Shown here: positions 1-7,422 of the stretch, piece by piece
How the letters are laid out: every line of letters starts with the position of its first letter
Numbering within the stretch: the first letter of the stretch is position 1
Assembly (NCBI GenBank): GCA_016933985.1
Contig: JAFGTU010000361.1
Coordinates: 1-10,672 of the forward strand
Reading direction: 5' to 3'
From: Sedimentisphaerales bacterium
GTDB taxonomy: Bacteria > Planctomycetota > Phycisphaerae > Sedimentisphaerales > Anaerobacaceae
Length of the DNA: 10,672 bases
Made by a program: the position numbers and the translations under genes
The notes under the pieces: generated by a model
Seen by the model: the letters and a program-made list of their open reading frames with translations, nothing else
Databases searched by the model: none
What the model was told of the DNA's origin: nothing

Positions 1-646
1 CCAAATCATAGCCATTGGCGTCTCTGGGCAGCCGGTCGCCCTCGAAGAACTCATACGCCCCTGTTGCGGTGTTCTCGATCCTATAGACTTCGATCTGCTG
101 CGTAACCATCGCCTTGAGCAGCGCCGCCGGATACCCGTTATGCTCGGCGCTCGTCTCGAACGCCGTCCGCGTATCCGTCTCGATCTTCTCTCGCTCGACC
201 CCTTCCAGCTTGCCCCCCAACGCCATCGGCGCACAGTCGCCAATGCGAGTTTTTTCTTTCATTATTATATCTTCACACGCAACGCTTATCAGTGCCCCTG
301 CCGATATGGCCTTCTTCGAGACGTATGCAACCGTTGCGGCCTTCGCATTTACCTCATGCAGAAAATAATCCGATATATCATAAGCCGCGAAAAGCCCCCC
401 GCCGAAGGTATCGATATCGTAAATCAGGTAGTCAACGCCCTGCCCCAGCGCGGCGTTCGTTCTGCGTTTGATGGATTCGAGCAGCCCCTCATCGACCATG
501 TCGTGGCAGGTAATAACCGCCGCCGTGGCGCTTCGCAGACCCGCCCGCGGCTCGTTCACATCGTTCGGCTCGCCCGCGGCGCTCCAGACCGCCACCGCTA
601 TCGCACAAAGCAAAAAGAGCCAAATTGGCCGCCGTGAATTCTTCAT
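1..646 (-). CDS. ClpP-class/NfeD-type membrane serine protease, N-terminal part (runs off window)
   Basis: The minus strand stays open from an ATG at 646 to the window edge, giving 215 codons. Residues 8-24 form a hydrophobic signal or anchor segment ending in WSAAG. The rest matches the ClpP-like protease domain of long NfeD proteins. A 'YDIDTFGGG' strand-turn lies at about 76-84, where most relatives have TPGG. The nucleophile loop 'AISAGALISVAC' puts the candidate catalytic Ser at 115. It is followed by 'IIMKEKTRIGDCAPM', and the candidate general-base Lys is 154 in 'EREKIE'. The Ser-Lys spacing of 39 is close to that of the archaeal family member PH1510. Members cleave hydrophobic membrane-protein segments and are often paired with SPFH/stomatin proteins; any partner here would lie outside the window. 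It starts 46 bases after the preceding transporter gene. There is no Shine-Dalgarno, but a TATAAT sits just upstream. The C-terminal membrane segments and OB domain are not visible. Confidence 0.87.
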   Translation of the reverse strand, partial: MKNSRRPIWLFLLCAIAVAVWSAAGEPNDVNEPRAGLRSATAAVITCHDMVDEGLLESIKRRTNAALGQGVDYLIYDIDTFGGGLFAAYDISDYFLHEVNAKAATVAYVSKKAISAGALISVACEDIIMKEKTRIGDCAPMALGGKLEGVEREKIETDTRTAFETSAEHNGYPAALLKAMVTQQIEVYRIENTATGAYEFFEGDRLPRDANGYDL

Positions 647-656
647 AATGCCGTGC

Positions 657-685
657 ATTATACCGCATCATCGCCCGGCCTGCAA
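657..685 (-). promoter_or_regulatory. Candidate sigma70-type promoter of the NfeD-type protease, near-leaderless
   Basis: On the minus strand a perfect TATAAT (657-662) lies 17 bases after a weak -35, TTGCAG (680-685). Only 10 bases separate the -10 box from the ATG at 646, so transcription would start about 4 bases before the start codon. A TTGACA (686-691) is also present, but 23 bases away, too far for a standard pairing. No Shine-Dalgarno is seen, which fits a leaderless message. The promoter sits in the 46-base gap after the transporter stop, so read-through from upstream is also possible. Confidence 0.4.
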
Positions 686-692
686 TGTCAAC

Positions 693-2408
693 TCACAAAT
701 CTGAGGGATTTTTCATATCAATGCCGTCCCACTGCAGCCCCCCTATCACCGCCTGGGCGATATTCTTCAGGTGGTCGCCCACTTTTTCGACATTGTTGAC
801 CAGGTCGATGAATATCAGCCCCGTCTCCGCCGAGCACAGACCGGAAGTGATCCGCTCCATATGGCTGCGACGAAAATCCATCTGCATCTGGTTCACATGG
901 CCCTCATTGACCAAGGCCGACTTGGCCGCATCTATATCGTTGTTCTCCAGAGCCTTGAGAATACATCCAAACATTTGTTCTATCTCTTCTACCAGGTGGC
1001 CGATCTCCGACACCGCCAGGTCGCTAAACACGAGCCTTTGCTCGATCTTCCGCTCGGTTATTTCCACGATATTGACGGCGTGGTCGCCGACACGCTCCAA
1101 GTCGTTAACTGTGTGAATCAAAACCGGAAGTTCGATGGATACCTCATCTGATACCTGCCTTCGCGCCAAAACGGAAAGATACGACGTTATCTCGTACTGT
1201 AATTCATCGATATAGTCCTCTACTTGCCGCACCGCCTCCACCTTCCTCCTGTCATCCGCGAGTATCGCGCTGATGCTCTCCTCAAGCGCGTGCTGTGCCG
1301 CTTTTGTCATCACGATGATTTCGCGTTTTGCCTGTTCGAGAGCCAGGCCCGGCGTGTCAAGCAGGTGTTCCTCCAGGATAACGGGTTTTGCCCTCAAGTC
1401 GCCCGCCTTTGCAGGGACCAGCTTTATAACGACCTTCTCCAACAACCCTGCCATCGGCAGAAATATGCACGAGTTGGTGACGTTGAAAACCGTGTGTGCT
1501 ACTGCTATAGAGCCCATAATCGTGCTCGGGCCCAGCTCCCACGGAGAGATTGCCACAACCAACGTCTCGAACCACCCCAGATACACAAATGGGCACGCAA
1601 CAATTGTCCCAAAAACGTTGAACAGGCTATGTGCCCACGCCGCCCGTTTCGCGTTGACATTCGCTTGCAGCGCAGCAAGCTGAGCCGTTATCGTCGTGCC
1701 TATATTGCTCCCTAATACAAACGGTATCGCAACTCCAAGCACGTCATGCCAATCGCTTCCGAACGCCCCCTTCATCGCCAGGAGCTGGACAATAGCCACC
1801 GCCGCCGAGCTGCTTTGAAGAAGCATCGTTACTATGGCCCCCGCCATAATCGCCAGGATAGGTCTGTTGCCCAATGAAATGAAAAGCTCTTGCACCCTCG
1901 GACTTTTCTCGAGCGGGCTAAAGGCATCCTTCATGAAATCAATGCCCACGAACAATATCCCAAAGCCCAACATGATTTGCCCGATGTTCTTGGTTTTCCG
2001 GGTCTTGCCCAGCGTCATCATCAGGAAACCAATCCCAACAGCAGGGAGCGAGTAGATCGTAATGTTAAGGGCCCCGACTCCTGATATGGAAACAAGCCAC
2101 GCCGTCGCGGTCGTCCCGACGTTTGTGCCGATAATCACGCATATCGCCTGCTTGAGCGTGAGCAGCGCCGCATTCACAAAGCCTATCACCATTACGGTGG
2201 CGGCCGAGCTTGATTGAATCAGCGCCGTAACGCCCGCACCGACAAGAAAAGCGACAAACGGCTTCCTCGTCAGCGATTCCACGATTCGCCTGAGCTTCCG
2301 GCCCGCAGCCTTCTTCAGCCCCTCCGACATTAGACCCATCCCGAAAAGAAACAGTCCCAGTCCGCCCACAGTCCCGATTATCGCCTTGAATACAATGTTG
2401 TCTGTCAT
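693..2408 (-). CDS. Na+/phosphate cotransporter with C-terminal PhoU domain (third of three tandem copies)
   Basis: This 571-residue integral membrane protein has two Na_Pi_cotrans repeats followed by a PhoU-like helical region. The first repeat has 'IQSSSAATVMV' (QSSS at 65-68) and GTNVGTT at 94-100. The second has 'LLQSSSAAVAIVQ' (QSSS at 198-201) and GSNIGTT at 233-239. The QSSS pair is the signature of the SLC34/NptA transporter fold and lines the Na+ and phosphate sites. Residues from about 350 carry two PhoU-type motifs, ERVGDHAVNI (438-447) and EKVGDHLKNI (541-550), which bind metal in PhoU proteins. The overall layout matches E. coli YjbB. Likely role: Na+-coupled phosphate movement across the inner membrane, gated or sensed by the PhoU tail. 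The start is supported by GAAGGA at 2414-2419, 5 bases before the ATG. It lies 45 bases after the previous copy, so co-transcription is likely. The transported ion is inferred from the family. Confidence 0.92.
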   Translation of the reverse strand: MTDNIVFKAIIGTVGGLGLFLFGMGLMSEGLKKAAGRKLRRIVESLTRKPFVAFLVGAGVTALIQSSSAATVMVIGFVNAALLTLKQAICVIIGTNVGTTATAWLVSISGVGALNITIYSLPAVGIGFLMMTLGKTRKTKNIGQIMLGFGILFVGIDFMKDAFSPLEKSPRVQELFISLGNRPILAIMAGAIVTMLLQSSSAAVAIVQLLAMKGAFGSDWHDVLGVAIPFVLGSNIGTTITAQLAALQANVNAKRAAWAHSLFNVFGTIVACPFVYLGWFETLVVAISPWELGPSTIMGSIAVAHTVFNVTNSCIFLPMAGLLEKVVIKLVPAKAGDLRAKPVILEEHLLDTPGLALEQAKREIIVMTKAAQHALEESISAILADDRRKVEAVRQVEDYIDELQYEITSYLSVLARRQVSDEVSIELPVLIHTVNDLERVGDHAVNIVEITERKIEQRLVFSDLAVSEIGHLVEEIEQMFGCILKALENNDIDAAKSALVNEGHVNQMQMDFRRSHMERITSGLCSAETGLIFIDLVNNVEKVGDHLKNIAQAVIGGLQWDGIDMKNPSDL

Positions 2409-2453
2409 AATGGTCCTTCGAAAAAACCAACTATATCTCTCGCAAATATGCTC

Positions 2454-4175
2454 CTAAGCATCGTCAACGTCTTTTCCAGCGCCGGCCACAACTCTGAACT
2501 CAGCCCCATCCCACTGCAAGCCTCCTATCACCGCCTGGGCGATGTTGGTAAGATGGTCGCCGATTTTCTCCACGTTGTCAACCAAGTCGATAAATATCAG
2601 TCCCGTGTCTGCCGTGCACGCCCCCTCGGTCATACGCTGCACGTGACTGCGTCGAAGATCTATCTGCATCTTGTTGAATTTGTTCTCACACACCAGGGCT
2701 GATTTGGCCGCCTCAACATCGTTGTTCTTCAGCGCCCCTATGATGTAATCGCACATCTGTTCCGCCTCTTTCCTCAATTCACCGGCCTCTGAAACCGCCG
2801 AATCACTGAATGGCAGCTTCTGCTCTATTTTCCGCTCGGCAATTTCCACAATGTTTTCCGCGTGATCGCCAATCCGCTCTAAGTCGTTTATCGTGTGCAT
2901 CAGCACGGGAAGCTCCGCCGACATCTCCCCCGAGATTTCCCTCTCCGATAAAGCCGCCAGATACGACGTAATTTCATACTGAAGGCTGTCGGTTATGTCT
3001 TCCATCGTCCGCGCGATGTCAAGCTTCCTTCTGTCATCGTCAACAAGACCCTCGATGGCCCGCATCACCGCCCTTTTCGCAACCTGCGCCATACGCACTA
3101 TCTCCCGCCTTGCCTGCTCGACCGCCAATTCCGGCGTGGCCAATAGGTGACGCTCGAGGACCATCGGCCGAGCCAGCAGGTCGCCTGGTTTCTCCGGCAC
3201 AATCCTCACTACAGTCTTCTCCAGAAGCCCCGTCAGAGGCAGGAAGAACACGGCCTCAAACGTCTTTATCGTTGTATGAGCAATGGCAATGGACGGCATG
3301 ATTGTTTCTTCCGTTAGTTCCCACGGCGCAATCACGCGAACAAGTCTGGCGATCCACCCAATAAGCCAAACGCAGATAAGCGCGCCTATAATGTTGAAAG
3401 TTGTATGCGCCCATGCCGCCCGCCGCGCGTTCAGATTCGCGCGGAACGCTGCAAGCTGGGCGGTCACCGTCGTGCCGATGTTACTGCCCAGGATGAACGG
3501 TATCGACGCGGTGAGCGCCATGTCCCAGTTGGTGCCGAATGCCCCGCTCCACGCCAGAAGCTGAATGCTGGCGACTGCCGCCGAGCTGCTTTGAATAAGG
3601 GTTGTTATGATCAGCCCTGCCATAAGCGCCAGGATGGGGGTGCCCGCCGCCTTTACAAAAACCTCCTGCGTCCGGGGGCTTTTTTCCAATCCGTCAAAGC
3701 CCCCCTTCATAAAATCTATCCCGATGAACAGAATGCCGAATCCGAGTACGATTTCTCCAATGTTCTTGGCCGTCCGCGTCTTGCCGAAGATCTGCAGACC
3801 AAAGCCGATCGCTACGGCAGGCAGCGCATAATTGGTGATCTTAAACTCGAACCCGGATATTGAGACCAGCCACGCCGTGGCCGTCGTCCCGATGTTCGTG
3901 CCGATAATCACCGATATAGCCTGCTTGAGAGTCAGCAGACCCGCATTGACAAAACCAACAACCATCACCGTCGCCGCCGAGCTTGACTGGATTAGAGCTG
4001 TAATCCCTGCCCCGACTAAGCAGCCGGTAACGCGGTTTCTCGTCATTGATTCGAGGATGCCCCTGAGCTTCCGGCCGGCAGCCTTCTTCAGCCCCTCCGA
4101 CATCTGAATCATGCCAAACAGGAACATGCCAAGCCCCCCCGCCACGCCAAAAATCATTTCTTGGATCATATTCAT
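2454..4175 (-). CDS. Na+/phosphate cotransporter with C-terminal PhoU domain (second of three tandem copies)
   Basis: The 573-residue paralogue has the same architecture: QSSS at 63-66 with GTNIGTT at 92-98, then QSSS at 194-197 with GSNIGTT at 230-236. A PhoU-like region follows from about 345, with ERIGDHAENI at 433-442 and EKIGDHLTNI at 536-545. The last 50 residues before the tail are nearly the same as in its neighbours ('GLIFIDLVDNVEKIGD', 'AVIGGLQWDG'). One difference stands out: around residues 299-306 it reads AHTTIKTF where both other copies have AHTVFN or AHSTFN, so the second H-x-x-F-N motif is lost while the first (AHTTFN, 256-261) is kept. The C-terminus is longer and ends in an acidic tail (GKDVDDA). 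Two in-frame ATGs (codons 1 and 3) are possible and neither has a clear ribosome site. A 137-base gap separates it from the upstream copy and contains a TATAAT. Confidence 0.91.
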   Translation of the reverse strand: MNMIQEMIFGVAGGLGMFLFGMIQMSEGLKKAAGRKLRGILESMTRNRVTGCLVGAGITALIQSSSAATVMVVGFVNAGLLTLKQAISVIIGTNIGTTATAWLVSISGFEFKITNYALPAVAIGFGLQIFGKTRTAKNIGEIVLGFGILFIGIDFMKGGFDGLEKSPRTQEVFVKAAGTPILALMAGLIITTLIQSSSAAVASIQLLAWSGAFGTNWDMALTASIPFILGSNIGTTVTAQLAAFRANLNARRAAWAHTTFNIIGALICVWLIGWIARLVRVIAPWELTEETIMPSIAIAHTTIKTFEAVFFLPLTGLLEKTVVRIVPEKPGDLLARPMVLERHLLATPELAVEQARREIVRMAQVAKRAVMRAIEGLVDDDRRKLDIARTMEDITDSLQYEITSYLAALSEREISGEMSAELPVLMHTINDLERIGDHAENIVEIAERKIEQKLPFSDSAVSEAGELRKEAEQMCDYIIGALKNNDVEAAKSALVCENKFNKMQIDLRRSHVQRMTEGACTADTGLIFIDLVDNVEKIGDHLTNIAQAVIGGLQWDGAEFRVVAGAGKDVDDA

Positions 4176-4240
4176 CAGCTACGGATACAATCAATCACAC
4201 GCTCGCCTGCCGCAAACCACAAGAGACTTCGGGGCTTTCA

Positions 4241-4246
4241 ATTATA
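4241..4246 (-). promoter_or_regulatory. Possible -10 box upstream of the middle Na/Pi cotransporter
   Basis: A perfect TATAAT on the minus strand lies in the 137-base gap between the first and second transporter genes, 65 bases before the ATG at 4175. No good -35 hexamer occurs at 16-18 bases: the 17-base position reads GTCATA, and TTGGTC lies 20 bases away. It could be an internal promoter, so the middle copy may be expressed separately. The evidence is one hexamer only. Confidence 0.25.
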
Positions 4247-4312
4247 CAGGCTTAACGTCTTTCTATGACCAATCGTAGGGTAGCCGCTCCTTTACTGTGC
4301 CGCCGGACAGAG

Positions 4313-6028
4313 CTATTGCCCGTCGGCCAATTGCTGTTTTATTCGCAGTTTCAGGTCAATTCCATCCCATTGGAGCCCGCCTATTACCGCCTGTGCGATA
4401 TTCGTCAGGTGGTCCCCGATTTTCTCGATATTATCCACTAAATCGATAAATATCAGGCCGACCTCGGCCGTGCAGGCCCCTCCCGTCATCCTCGCCACGT
4501 GGCTGCGCCGAAACTCTACTTGCATTACGTTGAGATTGCTCTCATTGCCCAGCGCGGATTTGGCCTCATCCAGGTTGTTATCCCTCAGCGCCGCGATAAC
4601 GTGGTCAAACATCTGATGGATCTCCGTCGCTAGCTGCCCCGCCTCGCCTATTGCCGCCTCGCTGAAGAATTGTTTCCCGTCGATTTTTCGCTCCGCGATC
4701 TCCGCTATGTTCACGGCGTGGTCGCCGATACGCTCCAAATCGTTCACCGTATGCAGGAGCACCGGCAGCTCCACCGAAACCTCCTGAGACAATTGTCGGC
4801 TGGACAGCTCAGACAGATACGACGTGATTTCATATTGGAAGGTGTCGGTTATATCTTCCATCTTGCGCACGGCGGCAAGCTTGACTTTGCTGTCCTCAAG
4901 CAATCCCTCGATAGCGGCAAGGACCGCCTTCTTCGCCGTTTCAGCCATCCGCACGCTTTCGTGCTCGGCTTGTTCAAGGGCTATTACCGGTGTATCCAGG
5001 AGATGTCTTTCCAGTGCGGCGGGCGCCTGCGCCAATTCGGCCTGCGTAACGGGCAGAATCTTCATTACTGCCCATTCCAAAACGCCGATCATCGGCAGAA
5101 ACACCAGTGTGTTGGCTATGTTGAAAGTGCTGTGCGCGATGGCTATGTGCACCATAATGGTATTCTGCGAAAGGTGAAACGGGCTGACCCACTCGACAAT
5201 GGTGGCGAACCAGCCCCAACAGACCAGAGGCAGTATGTACGCAACGCCGAAGACATTGAACATCGTATGCGCCATCGCAGTCCGCTTGGAGTTTCGCGAT
5301 GCCCTCAGCGCCGCAATCTGCGCCGTTATTGTCGTGCCGATATTATCCCCGAGAATATACGGTATCGTAACTCGCAGCACCAAGTCCCAGTCGCTTCCAA
5401 ACGCTCCCTGCAAGGCCAGCATCTGCACCATAGCGATTGACGCCGAGCTGCTCTGCAGAAGCATTGTCAGTGCAGTCCCGGCCAGCACCGCAAGCAGCGG
5501 ATTGTGACCCAGCCAGACCAACGTTTTCTGCACACCTTGGCTATCCTCTACACCGGCGAATCCCTCCTTCATGAAATGGATCCCGAGAAACAGGATGCCA
5601 AAACCGAGGAGTATCTCGCCGAAGCTCTTTTGTTTCTGTGTTCTGCCCCCCAGAGTAAAGAAGAAGCCAACTCCCACTATCGGCAGAATATAATCCGTAA
5701 TCGTGAATAAGCCGAACACCGAAACCAGCCAGGCCGTAAACGTCGTCCCGATATTCGCACCCAAGACAACGCAAATCGCCTGCTTGAGCGTCAGAAGACC
5801 TGCATTGACGAACCCAACCGTCATAACAGTCGTCGCGGAGCTCGATTGTATCAGGCAGGTCACCCCGGTGCCCACCAGAACGGCTATTAGGCGGTTCCTC
5901 GTAAGGGAAGCAAGGATGTTCTTCAGCTTCTGCCCCGCCACCTTCTTGAGCCCGTCGGACATCAGGCCCATTCCGAATAAAAACAGGCCCAGCCCCCCTA
6001 CCGTCCCGAATATCATTTCTCTGACCAT
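4313..6028 (-). CDS. Na+/phosphate cotransporter with C-terminal PhoU domain (first of three tandem copies)
   Basis: I chose the ATG at 6028 (571 residues) over an in-frame ATG at 6097. The shorter form starts MVREMIFGTVGG, aligns with the starts of both paralogues, and has an AG-rich stretch (AGAAGAAGAA) just before it. The extra 23 residues of the longer form are Arg/Trp-rich and unlike the family. Motifs are QSSS at 61-64 with GANIGTT at 90-96, and QSSS at 192-195 with GDNIGTT at 228-234. The Asp in the last motif replaces the Ser of the other two copies and of animal SLC34 proteins. PhoU-type motifs are ERIGDHAVNI (432-441) and EKIGDHLTNI (535-544). Role inferred from the family: Na+-coupled phosphate transport at the inner membrane. 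It is the promoter-proximal gene of the transporter block, 166 bases after the aminotransferase stop, with a plausible promoter in that gap. Confidence 0.91.
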   Translation of the reverse strand: MVREMIFGTVGGLGLFLFGMGLMSDGLKKVAGQKLKNILASLTRNRLIAVLVGTGVTCLIQSSSATTVMTVGFVNAGLLTLKQAICVVLGANIGTTFTAWLVSVFGLFTITDYILPIVGVGFFFTLGGRTQKQKSFGEILLGFGILFLGIHFMKEGFAGVEDSQGVQKTLVWLGHNPLLAVLAGTALTMLLQSSSASIAMVQMLALQGAFGSDWDLVLRVTIPYILGDNIGTTITAQIAALRASRNSKRTAMAHTMFNVFGVAYILPLVCWGWFATIVEWVSPFHLSQNTIMVHIAIAHSTFNIANTLVFLPMIGVLEWAVMKILPVTQAELAQAPAALERHLLDTPVIALEQAEHESVRMAETAKKAVLAAIEGLLEDSKVKLAAVRKMEDITDTFQYEITSYLSELSSRQLSQEVSVELPVLLHTVNDLERIGDHAVNIAEIAERKIDGKQFFSEAAIGEAGQLATEIHQMFDHVIAALRDNNLDEAKSALGNESNLNVMQVEFRRSHVARMTGGACTAEVGLIFIDLVDNIEKIGDHLTNIAQAVIGGLQWDGIDLKLRIKQQLADGQ

Positions 6029-6126
6029 ATTTCTTCTTCTACTGGAACAAATCGTAGCGCGGCCCGCAAGCCGCCAAACACTGCCCCACCACCCCATTAG
6101 GCTTACAGACTGCCTGTTTCGACGTG

Positions 6127-6155
6127 CTTTTACCCGATTTCATCCAACCGGTCAA
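6127..6155 (-). promoter_or_regulatory. Candidate promoter of the transporter block
   Basis: On the minus strand TTGACC (6150-6155) and TAAAAG (6127-6132) are separated by exactly 17 bases. The predicted start, near 6120, would leave a leader of about 90 bases before the ATG at 6028. The -35 overlaps a pair of adjacent 7-base near-repeats, GGTCAAC and GGTGAAC (6150-6163, plus-strand reading), and the inverted pair GGTCA/TGACC (6150-6154, 6164-6168). A regulator could bind there. The -10 match is only 4 of 6. Confidence 0.35.
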
Positions 6156-6194
6156 CGGTGAACTGACCAAGAAAGTGAATAATAAATAATACCT

Positions 6195-7304
6195 TCAGGC
6201 CAATCCCCTCAGTATCTCCACCCCCTGCCGAATCCTCTCGTCGCTGGTCGCGTAGCTGATCCGGAAATGCGTATCTCTCTCGCTAAATACATTCCCAGGT
6301 ATTATCAGAACGTTCTTTTCCATTGCCTTCTCTGCAAACTCCGTCGCCCTGCCGCCAGGCGCCGTAATAAACGCATAAAACGCCCCCTCCGGCCGAACAA
6401 GGTGGAATTTGTCCCGAAGACCGTCGTAAATAAGGCCGCGTTTCTTCCCGTAAGCATCCACCGCCTCGCTTACGTCGCAATCCATTGCCGTAATCGCCGC
6501 CTTCTGGAGCGGCGTCGGCGCGCAGACAAACGTATATTGCTGCACCTTCGTCATCTCCTCGATGACCGCCCGCAGCGGCTCGCCCGCAGCAACATACCCC
6601 AACCGCCAGCCGGGCATCCCGTAAGACTTGCTGAACCCTCGCATCAAAAGCGTCTTATCGTAGTATTTCGCGATACTCGGGCACGGCCCGTCATAGCAGA
6701 ATTTCTCGTAAATCTGGTCGCTCATCACGAGGACATCTTTTTCCGCCGCCGCCCTCGCCAGGGCCTCAAGTTCACTGGCCGTATAAACCACACCCGTCGG
6801 ATTCGCCGGCGAATTGCAGATTATCATCTTGGTCCTGTTGGTAATCGCCGCGGCAATCTTCTCCACCGGGAGGCGAAACTCCGGATAGCTATCGACAAAG
6901 ACGCACCGCCCGCCCAACATATTCACAAGGTGCTTATAAATCACAAAGTAAGGATCCGGTATTATCACCTCGTCACCCGGATCGATAAGCGCCATAAATG
7001 CCAGCAACAGGCCGCCACTTACCCCACTGCTAATCAATACAGAGGGACTCTCCCAACCAAAATCTCCCTTGACCTGCTCTGCGATCTTTGCTTTCAGCTC
7101 CTCGTCTCCGGCAGTTTGCGAATACCTATTCTCGCCGTCCCGAATGGCCCTGATCGCGGCCTCCTTAACAACCTCCGGCACATCAAAATCAGGCTGACCA
7201 ATAGAGAAATTAACCGGATCCTCAAGCTTCGCCCCCAGCGCAAAAACCTTCCGAATCCCGCTCGCATCAATCCTGCCGACTCGTTCTGAAAGCATATTTT
7301 TCAT
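6195..7304 (-). CDS. PLP-dependent class I/II aminotransferase (aspartate aminotransferase-like)
   Basis: The 369-residue fold-type I aminotransferase is full length for the bacterial/thermophile-type aspartate aminotransferase subgroup, which is usually 370-400 residues. The N-terminal 'IGQPDFDVPE' (35-44) is the family substrate loop. N168 in 'NSPANPTG' and D196 in 'SDQIYE' should contact the cofactor ring. K226 in 'GFSKSYGMPGWRLG' is the Schiff-base lysine, and R348 in 'HFRISYA' should bind the substrate carboxylate. Reaction: amino transfer between an amino acid and a 2-oxoacid in the cytoplasm. Aspartate/2-oxoglutarate is the likeliest pair, but alanine or another substrate cannot be excluded from sequence alone. 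The start is ATG 7304; a second ATG three codons on (7295) is possible. Neither has a Shine-Dalgarno, yet a good promoter sits directly upstream, so the message is probably nearly leaderless. Confidence 0.9.
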   Translation of the reverse strand: MKNMLSERVGRIDASGIRKVFALGAKLEDPVNFSIGQPDFDVPEVVKEAAIRAIRDGENRYSQTAGDEELKAKIAEQVKGDFGWESPSVLISSGVSGGLLLAFMALIDPGDEVIIPDPYFVIYKHLVNMLGGRCVFVDSYPEFRLPVEKIAAAITNRTKMIICNSPANPTGVVYTASELEALARAAAEKDVLVMSDQIYEKFCYDGPCPSIAKYYDKTLLMRGFSKSYGMPGWRLGYVAAGEPLRAVIEEMTKVQQYTFVCAPTPLQKAAITAMDCDVSEAVDAYGKKRGLIYDGLRDKFHLVRPEGAFYAFITAPGGRATEFAEKAMEKNVLIIPGNVFSERDTHFRISYATSDERIRQGVEILRGLA

Positions 7305-7313
7305 AGTGCAAGC

Positions 7314-7341
7314 ATAATACCCAACTGCCTCGCATAATCAA
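7314..7341 (-). promoter_or_regulatory. Candidate sigma70-type promoter of the aminotransferase, near-leaderless
   Basis: On the minus strand TTGATT (7336-7341) and TATTAT (7314-7319) are separated by 16 bases. The -10 box ends 9 bases before the ATG at 7304, which places the transcription start about 3 bases upstream of the start codon. The lack of any ribosome site before this ATG agrees with that. It is the best-placed promoter-like sequence in this gap. Confidence 0.5.
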
Positions 7342-7422
7342 CAGAAATCCTCCGTTCAGCGCATTCACTTCGGCACCGGCTGTTCTTCCTGGTTTTTGCT
7401 TGCTGCCGCCGTTGAACAAGGC

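Noticed and set aside
114..637. Plus-strand open frames of 84 and 165 codons near the left edge
   Set aside because: The opposite strand encodes the ClpP-class protease with a complete active-site pattern; these frames are its shadows.
686..691. TTGACA as -35 partner of TATAAT (657-662)
   Set aside because: The spacing is 23 bases, outside the usual 16-18; TTGCAG at 17 bases is a weaker sequence but better placed.
4670..5440. 256-codon plus-strand open frame opposite the first transporter
   Set aside because: It is antisense to a well-supported membrane protein gene; its product has no recognisable domain and low-complexity basic composition.
6029..6097. Longer N-terminus for the first transporter (start at 6097)
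   Set aside because: The 23 extra residues do not align with the paralogues and are Arg/Trp-rich; the ATG at 6028 has an AG-rich site and matches both other copies.
6267..7289. 340-codon plus-strand open frame opposite the aminotransferase
   Set aside because: It is wholly antisense to a gene with clear catalytic motifs, its translation is rich in Arg/His/Pro with no domain, and such frames are expected opposite GC-rich genes.
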